Below, in pieces: positions 7,552-16,668 of a DNA stretch of 30,198 nt. The stretch is from Amoeboaphelidium occidentale. Taxonomy: Eukaryota > Aphelidiomycota > Aphelidea. The stretch covers positions 1-30,198 of the forward strand of contig JALGPX010000128.1 in the NCBI GenBank assembly GCA_023515795.1, written 5' to 3'. The translations under genes were made by a program, and so were the position numbers. Position 1 is the first letter of the stretch. Each line of letters begins with the position of its first letter. The notes beneath the pieces are model-generated. The model was not told where the DNA came from. It made no database searches and worked only from the letters and a program-made list of their open reading frames with translations.

Positions 7552-8340
7552 ATGATTGAATTCACGCTAAAGGGCTGGGAAGACGGAGAACCTTTTGTAA
7601 AAGACGGACTGAAATCTGTGGACCGCTGGGATGTTCTGTCTGCACAGGAAATTACGATTCATTTTCTAAAATCGCGAATATCAAGCATCAGCATCTATCA
7701 AAATCCGCACTCTAATCATTTGGGTGGATATCTGTGGACATCAAGCATCGTGCTATGTTGTCTGTTAGAAGCACTATGTGATGGAAATCTTATTGTACCT
7801 GGAATTAATCACCATACTCTGTTTTCATTTCTGGAACTTGGCTCTGGTGTCACTGGTTTGCCCTCGATCGCCACGTCTAAACTGGGCAAATACGCAATAG
7901 CTTCTGATATACCTGAACTATTGAAAGAACTTGAGCGGAACGTCGCGCTAAACAGGGATAACGGAAATCTTAGTGCTTATCATCTTAAGTGGAGTTCTGA
8001 TGATGCTTGTGTGCCAGAGATTGATGCAATCTTGAAACATTTGAAGCGAGAAGCACTATCGCTGGATGTGATATTACTGTCCGATTGTATTTATTCCGAG
8101 GCCTCAGCTGAAGCATTGGTCAATACGCTGAAACTAATCAAGAGAAAGTGTATCGAGATGTTCAAGAGTTCACCTGTAGTTTTGTGCATGACTGAAGTTC
8201 GAAATCAAAGTGCACAGACAGATTTTCTATTAAAAGCTAAAGAATGCTTCCAAGTCACTCTGATGGATGCTGATTATTGGCAACAGTTTGTTCCGGAGGA
8301 ACTGCAGCAGAACTTCATCAATTTTTACGTTCTACAATAA
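7552..8340 (+). CDS. Seven-beta-strand protein methyltransferase, METTL21/FAM86 (MTF16) type
   Basis: A 262-residue SAM-dependent methyltransferase. Motif I is FLELGSGVTGLPSI (93-106). The acidic SAM-ribose position is in SDIPELL (118-124). LLSDCIY (175-181) carries the DxxY signature of the family-16 lysine methyltransferases, and LWTSSIVLCCLLE (61-73) matches their usual W-S-L segment before motif I. Family members methylate lysines on translation factors, chaperones or other proteins; the substrate here cannot be told. Start: ATG at 7552. Its last 23 bases overlap the 3' end of TRP4 on the other strand. Confidence 0.85.
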   Translation: MIEFTLKGWEDGEPFVKDGLKSVDRWDVLSAQEITIHFLKSRISSISIYQNPHSNHLGGYLWTSSIVLCCLLEALCDGNLIVPGINHHTLFSFLELGSGVTGLPSIATSKLGKYAIASDIPELLKELERNVALNRDNGNLSAYHLKWSSDDACVPEIDAILKHLKREALSLDVILLSDCIYSEASAEALVNTLKLIKRKCIEMFKSSPVVLCMTEVRNQSAQTDFLLKAKECFQVTLMDADYWQQFVPEELQQNFINFYVLQ

Positions 8341-9382
8341 ATCTTTTGTATTTCTCAAATGCATTATTGGAAGCACCAGTATAAATGCTTTTCAGAGCCA
8401 TAATCATTCCTTCTGATAATGAATTAGCTTTACCGCAAACATACAGCAATGCAGATGCGTTCATACAAACAAACTGAACTATCGGATCATCCTGTGAAAG
8501 TGTACCATTTAGCATATCTTCAAGTTTCAGGGCATTATCTTTTGGAAATCCGCCTTTAACTGATTTTACTGGAACTGGACTCAATCCGAAATCATCCTGT
8601 GGCGATATGATCTTTTCTTCTATAGAGCCTTTCGAACCTAATATCTCCCATACATTTGTTTTACCCTCAGGACTGATCTCATCAAGACCCTCAGCACCAT
8701 TAACGACAAGAGCCCGTTCGATTCCCAGAGATAGTAATGCTTGGGCTACAGTGTGACCACTTTCTTTTGAATTCACTCCAACAACCATGTACTTTGGCTT
8801 CAGAGGGTTGAGCAAAGGTCCCATTAAATTGAAGATGGAGTAAAATCCCAATTCTTTTCGTATGCCACCGATTTTCTTCAAAGCAGGATGATAGCTTTGC
8901 GCAAACAGAAAGCTAAAACCTGTCTCAAGAAGAGTTGCACATAGATTATTCGAATTAACATTATCCAAATGACAACCTGCGGCTTCTAATAAGTCAGCAG
9001 AACCACATTTTGAACTTGAGGATCTGTTGCCGTGTTTAGCAACTACAATGCCAACATCACAACCAGCAACAACGATCGCAGCCGCAGTGGACGCATTAAA
9101 AGTATCAAAGCCATCTCCACCAGTCCCAACGATATCAGCTATCATCACATCCTTTAAAAGCTCAACATTTTTTACCGGCACAGCATAACTGGCCATCACT
9201 CGAGCAGCTGTCGCTATCCAAACAGGATCCTTCTCCTTATTGTGAAGCCTTAAAAGAGTAATGAAACTTCCTATTTGTCCAGGCGTTGCTTTATCATCCA
9301 AAATACTCCGCAGCGACTCCTCAAAATCCTTTTCCGTGAACTCAGAAGGGCTGCCAACGAATTTGCGCAACAAATCTCTCAT
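8318..9382 (-). CDS. TRP4: Anthranilate phosphoribosyltransferase
   Basis: Second committed step of tryptophan synthesis: anthranilate + PRPP gives phosphoribosyl-anthranilate + PPi. The 354-residue protein carries the PRPP loop GTGGDGFDTFNAST at 86-99, the KHGNRSSSSKCGSADLLEAAG signature at 116-136, and the RKELGFYSIFNLMGPLLNP segment that lines the anthranilate channel. The frame stays open upstream to 9508 but holds no ATG there. The ATG at 9382 (MRDLLRKFVG) matches where fungal and bacterial homologues start. The fungal gene is a stand-alone enzyme, as here. The stop (TGA, 8318..8320) lies inside the convergent methyltransferase gene. It is divergent from the Myb gene at 9523. Confidence 0.95.
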   Translation of the reverse strand: MRDLLRKFVGSPSEFTEKDFEESLRSILDDKATPGQIGSFITLLRLHNKEKDPVWIATAARVMASYAVPVKNVELLKDVMIADIVGTGGDGFDTFNASTAAAIVVAGCDVGIVVAKHGNRSSSSKCGSADLLEAAGCHLDNVNSNNLCATLLETGFSFLFAQSYHPALKKIGGIRKELGFYSIFNLMGPLLNPLKPKYMVVGVNSKESGHTVAQALLSLGIERALVVNGAEGLDEISPEGKTNVWEILGSKGSIEEKIISPQDDFGLSPVPVKSVKGGFPKDNALKLEDMLNGTLSQDDPIVQFVCMNASALLYVCGKANSLSEGMIMALKSIYTGASNNAFEKYKRFIVERKN

Positions 9383-9522
9383 CAGTTTCAATAGAAAAGT
9401 TTCACCGGATAGAATTAGAGAAATTTTGTCACATAAAACTTGTAGGCAAAGCGCATACTGTGTAGGAAGTCGTGATACCTCTTGATGATCATTATCGGCT
9501 TCTGACACTTCGTTTCTGTGAG
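9383..9522. promoter_or_regulatory. Shared divergent promoter, TRP4 and Myb gene
   Basis: Only 140 bp separates the two divergent start codons, so both promoters and both 5' leaders must fit here. I see no clear TATA box. A TGATGATCATTATC/GATGATCATTC near-repeat lies at 9484 and 9522. Confidence 0.5.
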
Positions 9523-10365
9523 ATGATCATTCTACGTCAGACACTTTTCCCGCTCAGGCTCGCGCCGTTCATCCGACCACAGGCGTGCTATTCCACTAAA
9601 GTTCCAATAAAGAAGTTCATGGACGTTTTTTCGCCTAAAGAGGAGGAGCGATTAAAGACGGCCTACGAAATGTACAAAGACTTACCCAATTCCTGGGCCA
9701 AGATCGCGGAATATGTTGGCACAAAGAGCTACATTCAATGCTATCAGCAATACAATAGGCGGTTAGATCCGACACTGAAGAAGGGTCGATGGACTCCGGA
9801 AGAGGATGAGAGTTTGCTAAAAGCTGTTGACGTTGCTGGATACGGAAATTGGTCAGCTGTTGCAAAATTAATGGGAAATCGCCGGAATGGCAGTCGATGC
9901 CAGACGAGATATGCGCATCTGTTAACCCTCAAGGGCTTCCGAGAGTACAAACAGGGATACTGGTCTGCTGATGAGGTACGGAAGCTCAAGAATGCTCTCA
10001 ATCGATACCGCAACAGAACACACGAAGACCACTTCTGGCAACTTGTTTCCTGTTATGTACGTAGTAGATCTGCATTGCAGTGTAGGCTAAAGTATAAAAC
10101 ATCTCTGGAACCAGGCGTGAATTACGGACAACTGCTAAAAGAAGAAGACTATGATAGATTCCTAAAGCTGATAGAACAATATGGAAGGCGATACGGGAAG
10201 ATAAGTGAATACTTTCCTGGTCATAATGGTTACACTTTATTTAGATCGCATCAGCAGATACTGTGCCGCATGCGAGCGAAAGCCAGAGCACAAAAAGAAG
10301 CGGACGAGGAGGAAGAAATAGCCGCCGAAGAAGACGCGAACAAGTCAAAGTCTAATGATTCTTAA
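9523..10365 (+). CDS. Three-repeat Myb protein with mitochondrial-type presequence
   Basis: A 280-residue intronless protein. Residues 1-26 (MIILRQTLFPLRLAPFIRPQ, then CYSTK) look like a textbook mitochondrial presequence: Arg-rich, no acidic residues, and an R-x-x-x-x-x-YST-like cleavage region. Three Myb/SANT repeats follow at about 36-83, 85-135 and 144-195. The middle one is canonical (KKGRWTPEEDESLLKAV, then GNWSAVAKLMGNR). A fourth helical unit sits near 203-250 and the tail is acidic. Myb repeats usually act in nuclear transcription, so an organellar DNA-binding role would be unusual. The frame is open upstream but the first ATG is at 9523. The stop is 24 bp from the stop of the convergent gene at 10390. 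Confidence 0.85.
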   Translation: MIILRQTLFPLRLAPFIRPQACYSTKVPIKKFMDVFSPKEEERLKTAYEMYKDLPNSWAKIAEYVGTKSYIQCYQQYNRRLDPTLKKGRWTPEEDESLLKAVDVAGYGNWSAVAKLMGNRRNGSRCQTRYAHLLTLKGFREYKQGYWSADEVRKLKNALNRYRNRTHEDHFWQLVSCYVRSRSALQCRLKYKTSLEPGVNYGQLLKEEDYDRFLKLIEQYGRRYGKISEYFPGHNGYTLFRSHQQILCRMRAKARAQKEADEEEEIAAEEDANKSKSNDS

Positions 10366-10389
10366 GTTTCTATAAATATAATATTACAA

Positions 10390-10755
10390 TTATTGATTTT
10401 TGCCTTGTCGCGGATGTTTGTTCCCTGTATTAGGAGATGCTGTTTGAAGTTGATTCTTCTCGGCGGATATTGCTTGCAGTTCTCTAAGGAACTGCTCTAT
10501 TTTTTCAGTAGCCAAACTCTGTTTCGGATTTACGGGTTTGGCGCCATAGTAATGCGCATTGACTTGATCGTGGGTAATCTTGTATGATCTTTCATGAAGT
10601 TTGTATGTTCTTGCTGTTTCAGTTTTCTCTTCCGTGGGTTCTGGAAGGTCCCAAAATTGTCCCATATACTCCTCCAACACCGGAGCTTCTCTTATCATGT
10701 TGTATTCGTATCTGTACACTTTATTGGCAGAAATTACCCGGTTGTCGCTCTCCAT
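10390..10755 (-). CDS. Small conserved-looking protein, function unknown
   Basis: I do not recognise this 121-residue protein. It starts at an ATG at 10755 (MESDNRVISANKVYRYEYN), has no signal peptide or membrane segment, and its middle is charged and aromatic (YMGQFWDLPEPTEE, then YKITHDQVNAHYYGAKPVNP). The C-terminal 30 residues are low-complexity and basic (GNKHPRQGKNQ). The composition looks like real protein and the gene fills a gap between convergent and same-strand neighbours. An upstream exon is possible. A plus-strand frame of 66 codons starts on the overlapping ATG of the same CATG palindrome at 10753..10756, but I think it is chance. Confidence 0.6.
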   Translation of the reverse strand: MESDNRVISANKVYRYEYNMIREAPVLEEYMGQFWDLPEPTEEKTETARTYKLHERSYKITHDQVNAHYYGAKPVNPKQSLATEKIEQFLRELQAISAEKNQLQTASPNTGNKHPRQGKNQ

Positions 10756-10847
10756 GAAACTATTTAAAGAAAAGGAGTTAAAATCTATAAATAGATTAAA
10801 TGATTACAACGCTCCGGTTCAAATTATCCAGCAATTGGAGCAAACTG

Positions 10848-12329
10848 CTAATTATTACTTTCTTCATAGCCCTCAGGATTCTGCTGTAACCAAGATATTA
10901 TCCATCCCAGACACCAGCCAACTTCGATACCTTCAATGCGTTTCTCAATAACAACCTTCTTATCATGAACATTTCCAACCAGCGCAACTAGAATCTCATG
11001 TATAAACCTGACATCAAAGCATAGATGATCATTCTGTTCAATCTTTGAAAGCACATGTGTTATGAGCGCTTGAGCACTGTCAAAATGTTTCACAAGATGA
11101 TTTGATAAAGACTCAATTAAATGCATGCTTTCCTCTTCAGAAATTGTTGGGTGGTAAGACAAATAGCATACAAGCCGTGAGAGGTGTTTCAAATCATTCA
11201 GAGTCCATTCGCTGACGTCTTCTTGTTCATGAACCGCAGAATCTAATCCCAATAATTGACGGGTCCTGTCGTAAAAGTATGAGAATATAAATATTTCATC
11301 AATATGTCCCATATCTGGCTGATGAGTTCCACTGATGGAAGAGCATTTTTCGGTGAGACATTCTTGTTCTGTGAAGAGTGACTTGACTAAACCTGTGCAC
11401 TCATCATAAACCAAACTCAAGTCATCAATTGTAGTCTTCCCATCGACATCAATATACTTTGAGTGCAAATGTGATACAATTACTGTTCCTTCATCTTTCA
11501 AATTCATATCTTTATCTTTTGGAAGACATGGATGCTTAAATACTAATTCCTCAACTTCTTCAAGACTAAAAGGTGTCAAATTTTTCAATGCTAATTTCCT
11601 GGCTTCCATTAAACCATAACCTTAATAACTATGTTGATAAAACAGAACATATTCGCCATTAACCAGTGCAGTTTCATAGTAATGCGAATTGTTTGGGTGA
11701 ATTTCATGGTTAAATAAATCTTTGGAATTTGAGTGTTCAATAGGAAATATGACTTGTACTGAGCCGCCGCCCATTTCTATGACAGCCCTCTTCTTGCTCT
11801 TAGCCTGAGCATTTTGGCGCGACATCAAATAGTTTATCGTCATCCAAGCAAACAATGCCTCATCTTTACCATCCATAACATCAATCTTTCCTGCTTCAAA
11901 CGAATATTCATTATTAATTAAATTCCTAAGCTCTTTAAGAAGAGCATCAACCTTATCTGATTCCAATAATCGCAGCCCCGCAGTGGCGAGAACGTGAACA
12001 TGTATACGCTTCCGGAGATCAGCAGGAACAACTTCTACAGCTTTATCCAGGAGCTGCCTCAAACTATCACAAGCTTCCGGAATGCCTTTAACTCGCACGA
12101 GCTCAGAAAGCCCAGGCTCAACTTGCATAAATGTCTCATGCAACAACTCATAATCACCGCCATCAGCAGCATTAACTTTAAACTCGTAAACATGAATTCT
12201 ACTCCCGGTAGAGCCAGCATCAATTAAAATACCGAACCTATGATGATCATTAGAATAACTGAACCTCTGTAGAACAGTCGCTAAGAAAGCAATAGCGAAA
12301 CCCAAAAGCACCTCCAAAACGAATCGCAT
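10848..12329 (-). pseudogene. GDA1/CD39 apyrase with one in-frame TAA
   Basis: Encodes a nucleoside di/triphosphatase of the Golgi/ER type. A signal-anchor helix lies at about 4-20, then the apyrase-conserved regions: ILIDAGSTGSRIHVYEF (34-50), HVLATAGLRLL, DGKDEALFAWMTINYL and AVIEMGGGSVQVIF. Just after YVLFYQHSY the frame meets TAA (11622..11624), where the family has a hydrophobic residue, often Leu (TTA to TAA is one base). The same frame continues with GYGLMEARKLALKNL and runs 257 more codons, including WCLGWIISWL near the end, to a normal stop at 10848. Splicing out the TAA would also remove conserved residues. It could be a young pseudogene, a sequencing error, or stop readthrough. Apart from this codon the gene is intact, and it lies 80 bp from COX6. 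Confidence 0.85.
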
Positions 12330-12409
12330 TGAAATCAGAACGAAAAGGACAAAAGCGTGGGCCTATGAAAGAAACTACAGAAGGGGTAAATGGATTTATT
12401 AGCGAAACC

Positions 12410-12910
12410 TTAACGGCCCAATTCCTCAGGAGTAGGAACACCCAATTTCTCAAGAGTTGGCTTCAGCTCCTACAAATTAGTCAACATGCTCTTGCTACCC
12501 TTCCAGGGCTCATAAGATTACCTTGATATATTCGCCATAAATCTTTTCATCGTGCAACTTATCCCTCAATGCTTCAATTGTTCTTGCAGCCAATGAAAAC
12601 GAGTTGAGTCTTCTGGCAGCCTCCAAAGCAGCGACAATGACCTGAGGCGCAGGAACGATATCCGTACAGAAAGCGTTGTTCAGTCCACGGGATAATTCGA
12701 ATAAGTCATCGGCTTCCTTTGAAAAGAATTTGACGTATCTGTCAGTGTACTCTTCATAAGTTTCCTCATTGTGTTCATTCGATGCAAAGCGACGGCTAAT
12801 TTGTGGCACAACTTCATAAGGCGTTAGTTGGCAAGGGAATGCACAGGCGTACCTGCAAAGGAAGTTGGCTTCTTGGCCAAAGCTAAGCGACGGGAAGCGA
12901 TTCTAAGCAT
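12410..12910 (-). CDS. COX6: Cytochrome c oxidase subunit COX6 (mammalian Va type)
   Basis: Nuclear-encoded matrix-side subunit of mitochondrial complex IV. It has three exons on the minus strand: 12853..12910, 12522..12811 and 12410..12469, joined by introns of 41 nt (branch-like ACTAAC) and 52 nt (TTGACTAAT then TTTGTAG). Together they give 135 residues with no frame break. The first exon and early second encode an Arg-rich presequence (MLRIASRRLALAKKPTSFA). The mature part begins near RFASNEHNEETYEEYTDRYV. The family core NNAFCTDIVPAPQVIVAALEA follows, and it ends ELKPTLEKLGVPTPEELGR, the usual COX6/Va C terminus. The start at 12910 is supported by the presequence. Confidence 0.95.
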
Positions 12911-13046
12911 TTTCTTTCTGTCAAAAAAAACTTGTGGAAGTTGTCGCTTGATCGATATTGTCGTCACATTCCTGCATGGCATGGTGACACATTTACGAAT
13001 TATGAGAGCGTAGATAATGCAGTCTATTAAATCATCCAAAAAAACA

Positions 13047-14480
13047 CTATCCCAATTGTACAGGAACATCAAATTGTTCATAATCAATTTCCGTTGCGTA
13101 ATCACCAACATAACATCCTATTGTCGATTGCACATCCACATACAGTGAATTAGTAGCTGCTTGCAATAGAGCATTGATAGCAATAAAGTTGATTTTAAGT
13201 TTCAAGTATATAGGACCAGTCTCAACTTCCTGACGGCCACCGATAGTTATTACTTGACTATCATCATTTCGCCAGGATGAAGAACTTATGGATGGCATTA
13301 AATCAACATCAATTTCTCCTATTATTCTATCCATCATAGAAACATGTCCCTTCATTCTTGTTATCCGAATTGTTTCATCGAATGGATTAACAAGAACCAG
13401 CTGTGAAGGTGCAGTTAAGGTTACAGGATTAGCCTTCATCAGAAACATTGTAGCAGATGATATAAGAGGCATACTTATACCAGATATTGAAGTTGGTATT
13501 CTCAAACTCTCAAAACTGGTCTGCATGAAAGGATACTGAGGAGCAGAGTCTTCATAACCAATTATTTGTACATTATTTGATTTTCCCTGTATGAAATTAG
13601 ACATCATCTTTCGAGCAGCCAAAAGTGCAGCGCTATTATCTCTTTCTGGACAGAAATACACCTCTGCTCCTAAATGATTCTGCCCAGGCATCAACATTAC
13701 ATCCCTCATTATGCAGTAACCAACAATCTCAGAATCATAAAGAACCAGAAACTTGACCGTTCCCATTTCTATACCAACATCAGAAACATTCTCCATTATT
13801 AAAGATGTTTCCATAAGAACGTGATCTGTAGTACCTTTTGTTACATTTATCTCTTGCACTGACACACGATTCAATCCTGCCATGCCCTTCATTCTGATCT
13901 CTTTGACCATTGGAATAGGTTGCACATTCAAGAAGAAACTTGAAACTTTTGTCGTGGCTTGCAAAGTCCAAGTGAAATACTCAGAATTCAAAAGTTTCGC
14001 TCCGAATAGACCAAACAGTTCCTCATTTACAACGTTGGCATCAACTTTAATAGAAAAAGGCGAACCATCAACAGCGTCCCTGTTTCTCCCATTAACAGTT
14101 GAGCCTTGTACAATTGAACCCAGCGAAGGGGAGACATGTAACGAAGGCATTTTGTCGATAGCGCAAATAATATCGCCTTCATAATCCAAATCTTCCTGCT
14201 TTGGCGTCTTGGGAGTATCAATATAAAACGTTTGCGATAAAATATTAGCGAACTTGAGATATGCAGGTCGAATAAACGAAATGATCGCCGGGAATGGTCC
14301 GCTGTCTTGGATGCTTCCAGTTGCCTCCATAACAAACTTTCCATCAGACTGAATACTCCGAATGATGACCCGAGTGAAGTTCAGTTTACTCTTCTTAATG
14401 ATCAGTTGAATGAACGGAGGCAAAAGGTATTTTGTGATCAATCTGTTCAGGACAATTAAAGCAACCAAAACGACAACCAT
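13047..14480 (-). CDS. DUF3712 membrane-anchored protein (Tag1-like)
   Basis: A 477-residue protein starting at the ATG at 14480 (the open frame upstream lacks an ATG). Residues about 1-20 (MVVVLVALIVLNRLITKYLL) form an N-terminal signal anchor. The remainder is predicted to be mostly beta-rich, with LEA-like repeats such as VNPFDETIRITRMKGHV, and N-glycosylation sequons. This plan fits the fungal DUF3712 family, which includes yeast vacuolar-membrane Tag1, linked to the termination of autophagy, and related lumenal beta-sheet proteins. It is probably in the vacuole or ER membrane with its bulk in the lumen. I recognise the family by pattern, not by an invariant motif. No intron is seen. Confidence 0.65.
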   Translation of the reverse strand: MVVVLVALIVLNRLITKYLLPPFIQLIIKKSKLNFTRVIIRSIQSDGKFVMEATGSIQDSGPFPAIISFIRPAYLKFANILSQTFYIDTPKTPKQEDLDYEGDIICAIDKMPSLHVSPSLGSIVQGSTVNGRNRDAVDGSPFSIKVDANVVNEELFGLFGAKLLNSEYFTWTLQATTKVSSFFLNVQPIPMVKEIRMKGMAGLNRVSVQEINVTKGTTDHVLMETSLIMENVSDVGIEMGTVKFLVLYDSEIVGYCIMRDVMLMPGQNHLGAEVYFCPERDNSAALLAARKMMSNFIQGKSNNVQIIGYEDSAPQYPFMQTSFESLRIPTSISGISMPLISSATMFLMKANPVTLTAPSQLVLVNPFDETIRITRMKGHVSMMDRIIGEIDVDLMPSISSSSWRNDDSQVITIGGRQEVETGPIYLKLKINFIAINALLQAATNSLYVDVQSTIGCYVGDYATEIDYEQFDVPVQLG

Positions 14481-14702
14481 TTTGTTCCTAAGAGGCCCCC
14501 ACAATCGGCCCAAAGTATTCCGTAGGTTGGCAACTTTACAGAAATGTTAATGCTCCGATACTCAAATGGAAGAATTACTTTGCTGTTGCATCGTCGCTCG
14601 TCTGAAGTTGTGAATTGGAAAAGGCTGGCGATTCACACGGCAGGAAAATTCAACGGCGCACGTCGCAGCAAAACCGGGCGCAGCTTTTAAGAAATATTTC
14701 TT

Positions 14703-15520
14703 TTAATTACTCGTAAATTCTTCCAGCTCCTTTTCAAGTTCCTTTTCCCAACTGCTCGTATCAACATCCTTATCGAGAGCTGCGTCGTTATTCTCGAAAA
14801 CAAGTTCTACTTTCTCTTTACCCTCAGTGATCTTTTCTAAAGACTTTGATATTTCATCGATCCATTCTTCTGCTGAGGGATCTTCCTGTTTTGTTTCATC
14901 CTGGCGCGAGGTCTTATCTTCCTGTTTGTTCTGAATAGCTTGTACGCTTTCTTCTGTAGGAATGGGCAGATCGTGCTTCTTCAGAATATCAAATACTTTC
15001 TGTAGATAATTGTCCCAGAATGTTTGCTCAGAGATCTTCTTTGGCACAAGCTGAAACCGCGCGTTCTTTAGATTTGCGTCGTACTCATGCAAACACATGG
15101 CCACAGTGTAGTAAGAGCTCAGGCTGATTTCTTTTCTGTCTGAAGCTGAGGGAGAATTACTATCATCGCTGTTGCTTGTAAGAAAGACATCCAAATTCTA
15201 CAGTATTAGATACTCCTATCAGAAAAAGCTTGGATAGATTTTGCCTTTGATATTTCCAGTATTTCTGCTTTAGCCTCAGAATGTTCTTTTGGAGGTGAAA
15301 TAGAAACGATCCATGGAAGCTGTGAAGATGGGGGCGATGATGGTGAAACTGTGTATTCTTTTGGTTCATTCTGTGCTCGTTTAGATTTTATAAATTCCTC
15401 TTGTTCCTTCTCCAGAGGGGACAGCAAAGTATCACTCAGCCCTTTGCCTAATTCCATGGCCTTTTCTGAAACCTTTTTAAAATCATTCAGTAAAGATTTT
15501 GGTAGAAAGCTCGCCATCAT
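14703..15520 (-). CDS. BSD-domain protein (BSDC1-like)
   Basis: Two exons, 15214..15520 and 14703..15145, joined across a 68-nt intron (GTATCT, CTAATAC, ending CCCTCAG), giving 249 residues. I chose this intron because it restores the frame and puts SDRKEISLSSYYTVAM directly before the BSD core. The N terminus (residues 6-40) is amphipathic helix. LPWIVSISPPKE followed by ILEISKAKS matches the segment that precedes BSD domains in BSDC1-like proteins. The BSD domain at about 125-165 has ARFQLVPKKISEQTFWDNYL with the expected F-W pair. The C terminus is highly acidic and coiled-coil prone (SSWEKELEKELEEF). Its molecular role is poorly known in general. The neighbouring kinase stops 72 bp upstream. 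Confidence 0.8.
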
Positions 15521-15592
15521 TCAACGCAGAATGTTGTTTGGATCGCAAAACAAGAATGTCCCAACTGATAGTTTGGAATCTATTTTGTATTG

Positions 15593-16480
15593 CTAAAGCA
15601 TCAGCTTACAAAGACCCTCCATTGATATTCGTTTTCTGGGATCATTGATGAGACAGGCTTGGATTACATTTAGCATGGGTTTTGAAACTTTCTTTGTTGT
15701 AGGGTATCGAACTGTTGCGCCAGAGGTAACATCGTCTCGAGTCTTAAATGGCATTCTTCCATAGATCATCAAGAATGCAGTTATGCCAAAGGTCCATACA
15801 TCAGATAGCTCTGCACAATAGGAAGATTGTTGTCCTATTTCAGGTGCAGCATAAATTAAAGTGCCACCAAAGTGTGTAATATTCTTGCGGTCTGGGAGTA
15901 GAATGCAGGCAGCACCAAAGTCAATGACTTTAATGTTCATCTGATCATCAATTATTATGTTTTCGTCCTTTAAATCCAGATGATACACGTTCATGGATTT
16001 CAAGTAAAGCAACGCGGAAAGGAGCTGTTTTAAAATGTGTAGGGTATCCTTCTCTGACGGTAGACCATGAACAGCCATGTATTCAAACAGATCAACGTTG
16101 CCATTTGTGGACCATTTGGATTTAAAGGTGTCTGTGATTACAATGTAATGATTAGCGGTCTCATAGTAGTCCAATAACTTGATCAAGTTTGGATGCTTCA
16201 ATCTTCTTAAAATGTACACCTCCATAGGCAACAAAATTGGTTTGTGTTCATTATCTTCATCCAGAGCCAAGCGATAATCTGGAACACATTCGCGTTTTAG
16301 GAGTTTAATTGCAACAGGCACGCCATCTGATAATCTTGAACCAGAATATACAGAACCACTTGCGCCTTCTCCGATTTCGCATTCAATCTTGTACAGCGTT
16401 GAAATATGTTCGATGGAGTCTTTAATAGGACCAGATAACGTAGATTCAGCGGAAGACGCAGTCGAAGATGAGTTAACCAT
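15593..16480 (-). CDS. Ser/Thr protein kinase, PIM/PAS-kinase-like, non-RD
   Basis: A 295-residue kinase nearly all catalytic domain: glycine loop GEGASGSV (37-44), Lys59 in VAIK, Glu87 in the C helix, catalytic loop HLDLKDEN (167-174), DFG at 187-189 and APE (YAAPE). The KDEN loop and overall spacing recall PIM and PAS kinases of the CAMK group. The residue before the catalytic Asp is Leu instead of Arg, so it is a non-RD kinase. The frame stops at RISMEGLCKLML, slightly short of the usual last helix. A 45-nt GTAAGC-to-TATCAG intron would replace the end with FGTFLFCDPNNILR and put the stop directly against the next gene's ATG at 15520; I cannot decide between them. Ser/Thr-rich N-terminal 20 residues. 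Confidence 0.85.
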   Translation of the reverse strand: MVNSSSTASSAESTLSGPIKDSIEHISTLYKIECEIGEGASGSVYSGSRLSDGVPVAIKLLKRECVPDYRLALDEDNEHKPILLPMEVYILRRLKHPNLIKLLDYYETANHYIVITDTFKSKWSTNGNVDLFEYMAVHGLPSEKDTLHILKQLLSALLYLKSMNVYHLDLKDENIIIDDQMNIKVIDFGAACILLPDRKNITHFGGTLIYAAPEIGQQSSYCAELSDVWTFGITAFLMIYGRMPFKTRDDVTSGATVRYPTTKKVSKPMLNVIQACLINDPRKRISMEGLCKLML

Positions 16481-16668
16481 TGCAGTAAAGCTACAAAAAT
16501 TGCGAGCTTAAGCTCTGCTTTTATGCTTTTCAGATGATGGTCTAGGCTTAAGTATCGTGTCAATTGGAGCAGATCTGCGAGGTCCGGATCATTTTTTCGG
16601 TCTAGAACGGTCTTGATCTGCAAAAAGGATCCTGAAGGAAAAGTTTCTCAAAGTGTTTACTAGGAAAT

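Noticed and set aside
9383-9508. Longer N terminus for TRP4 from a GTG at 9508
   Set aside because: No ATG exists in this stretch, the added 42 residues are not expected for the family, and it would consume nearly all of the divergent promoter.
15163-15369. Third-frame open stretch bridging the BSD exons
   Set aside because: A 16-nt intron would link exon 1 to this frame, but it ends at once in a stop and loses the BSD domain. The 68-nt intron restores the expected protein.
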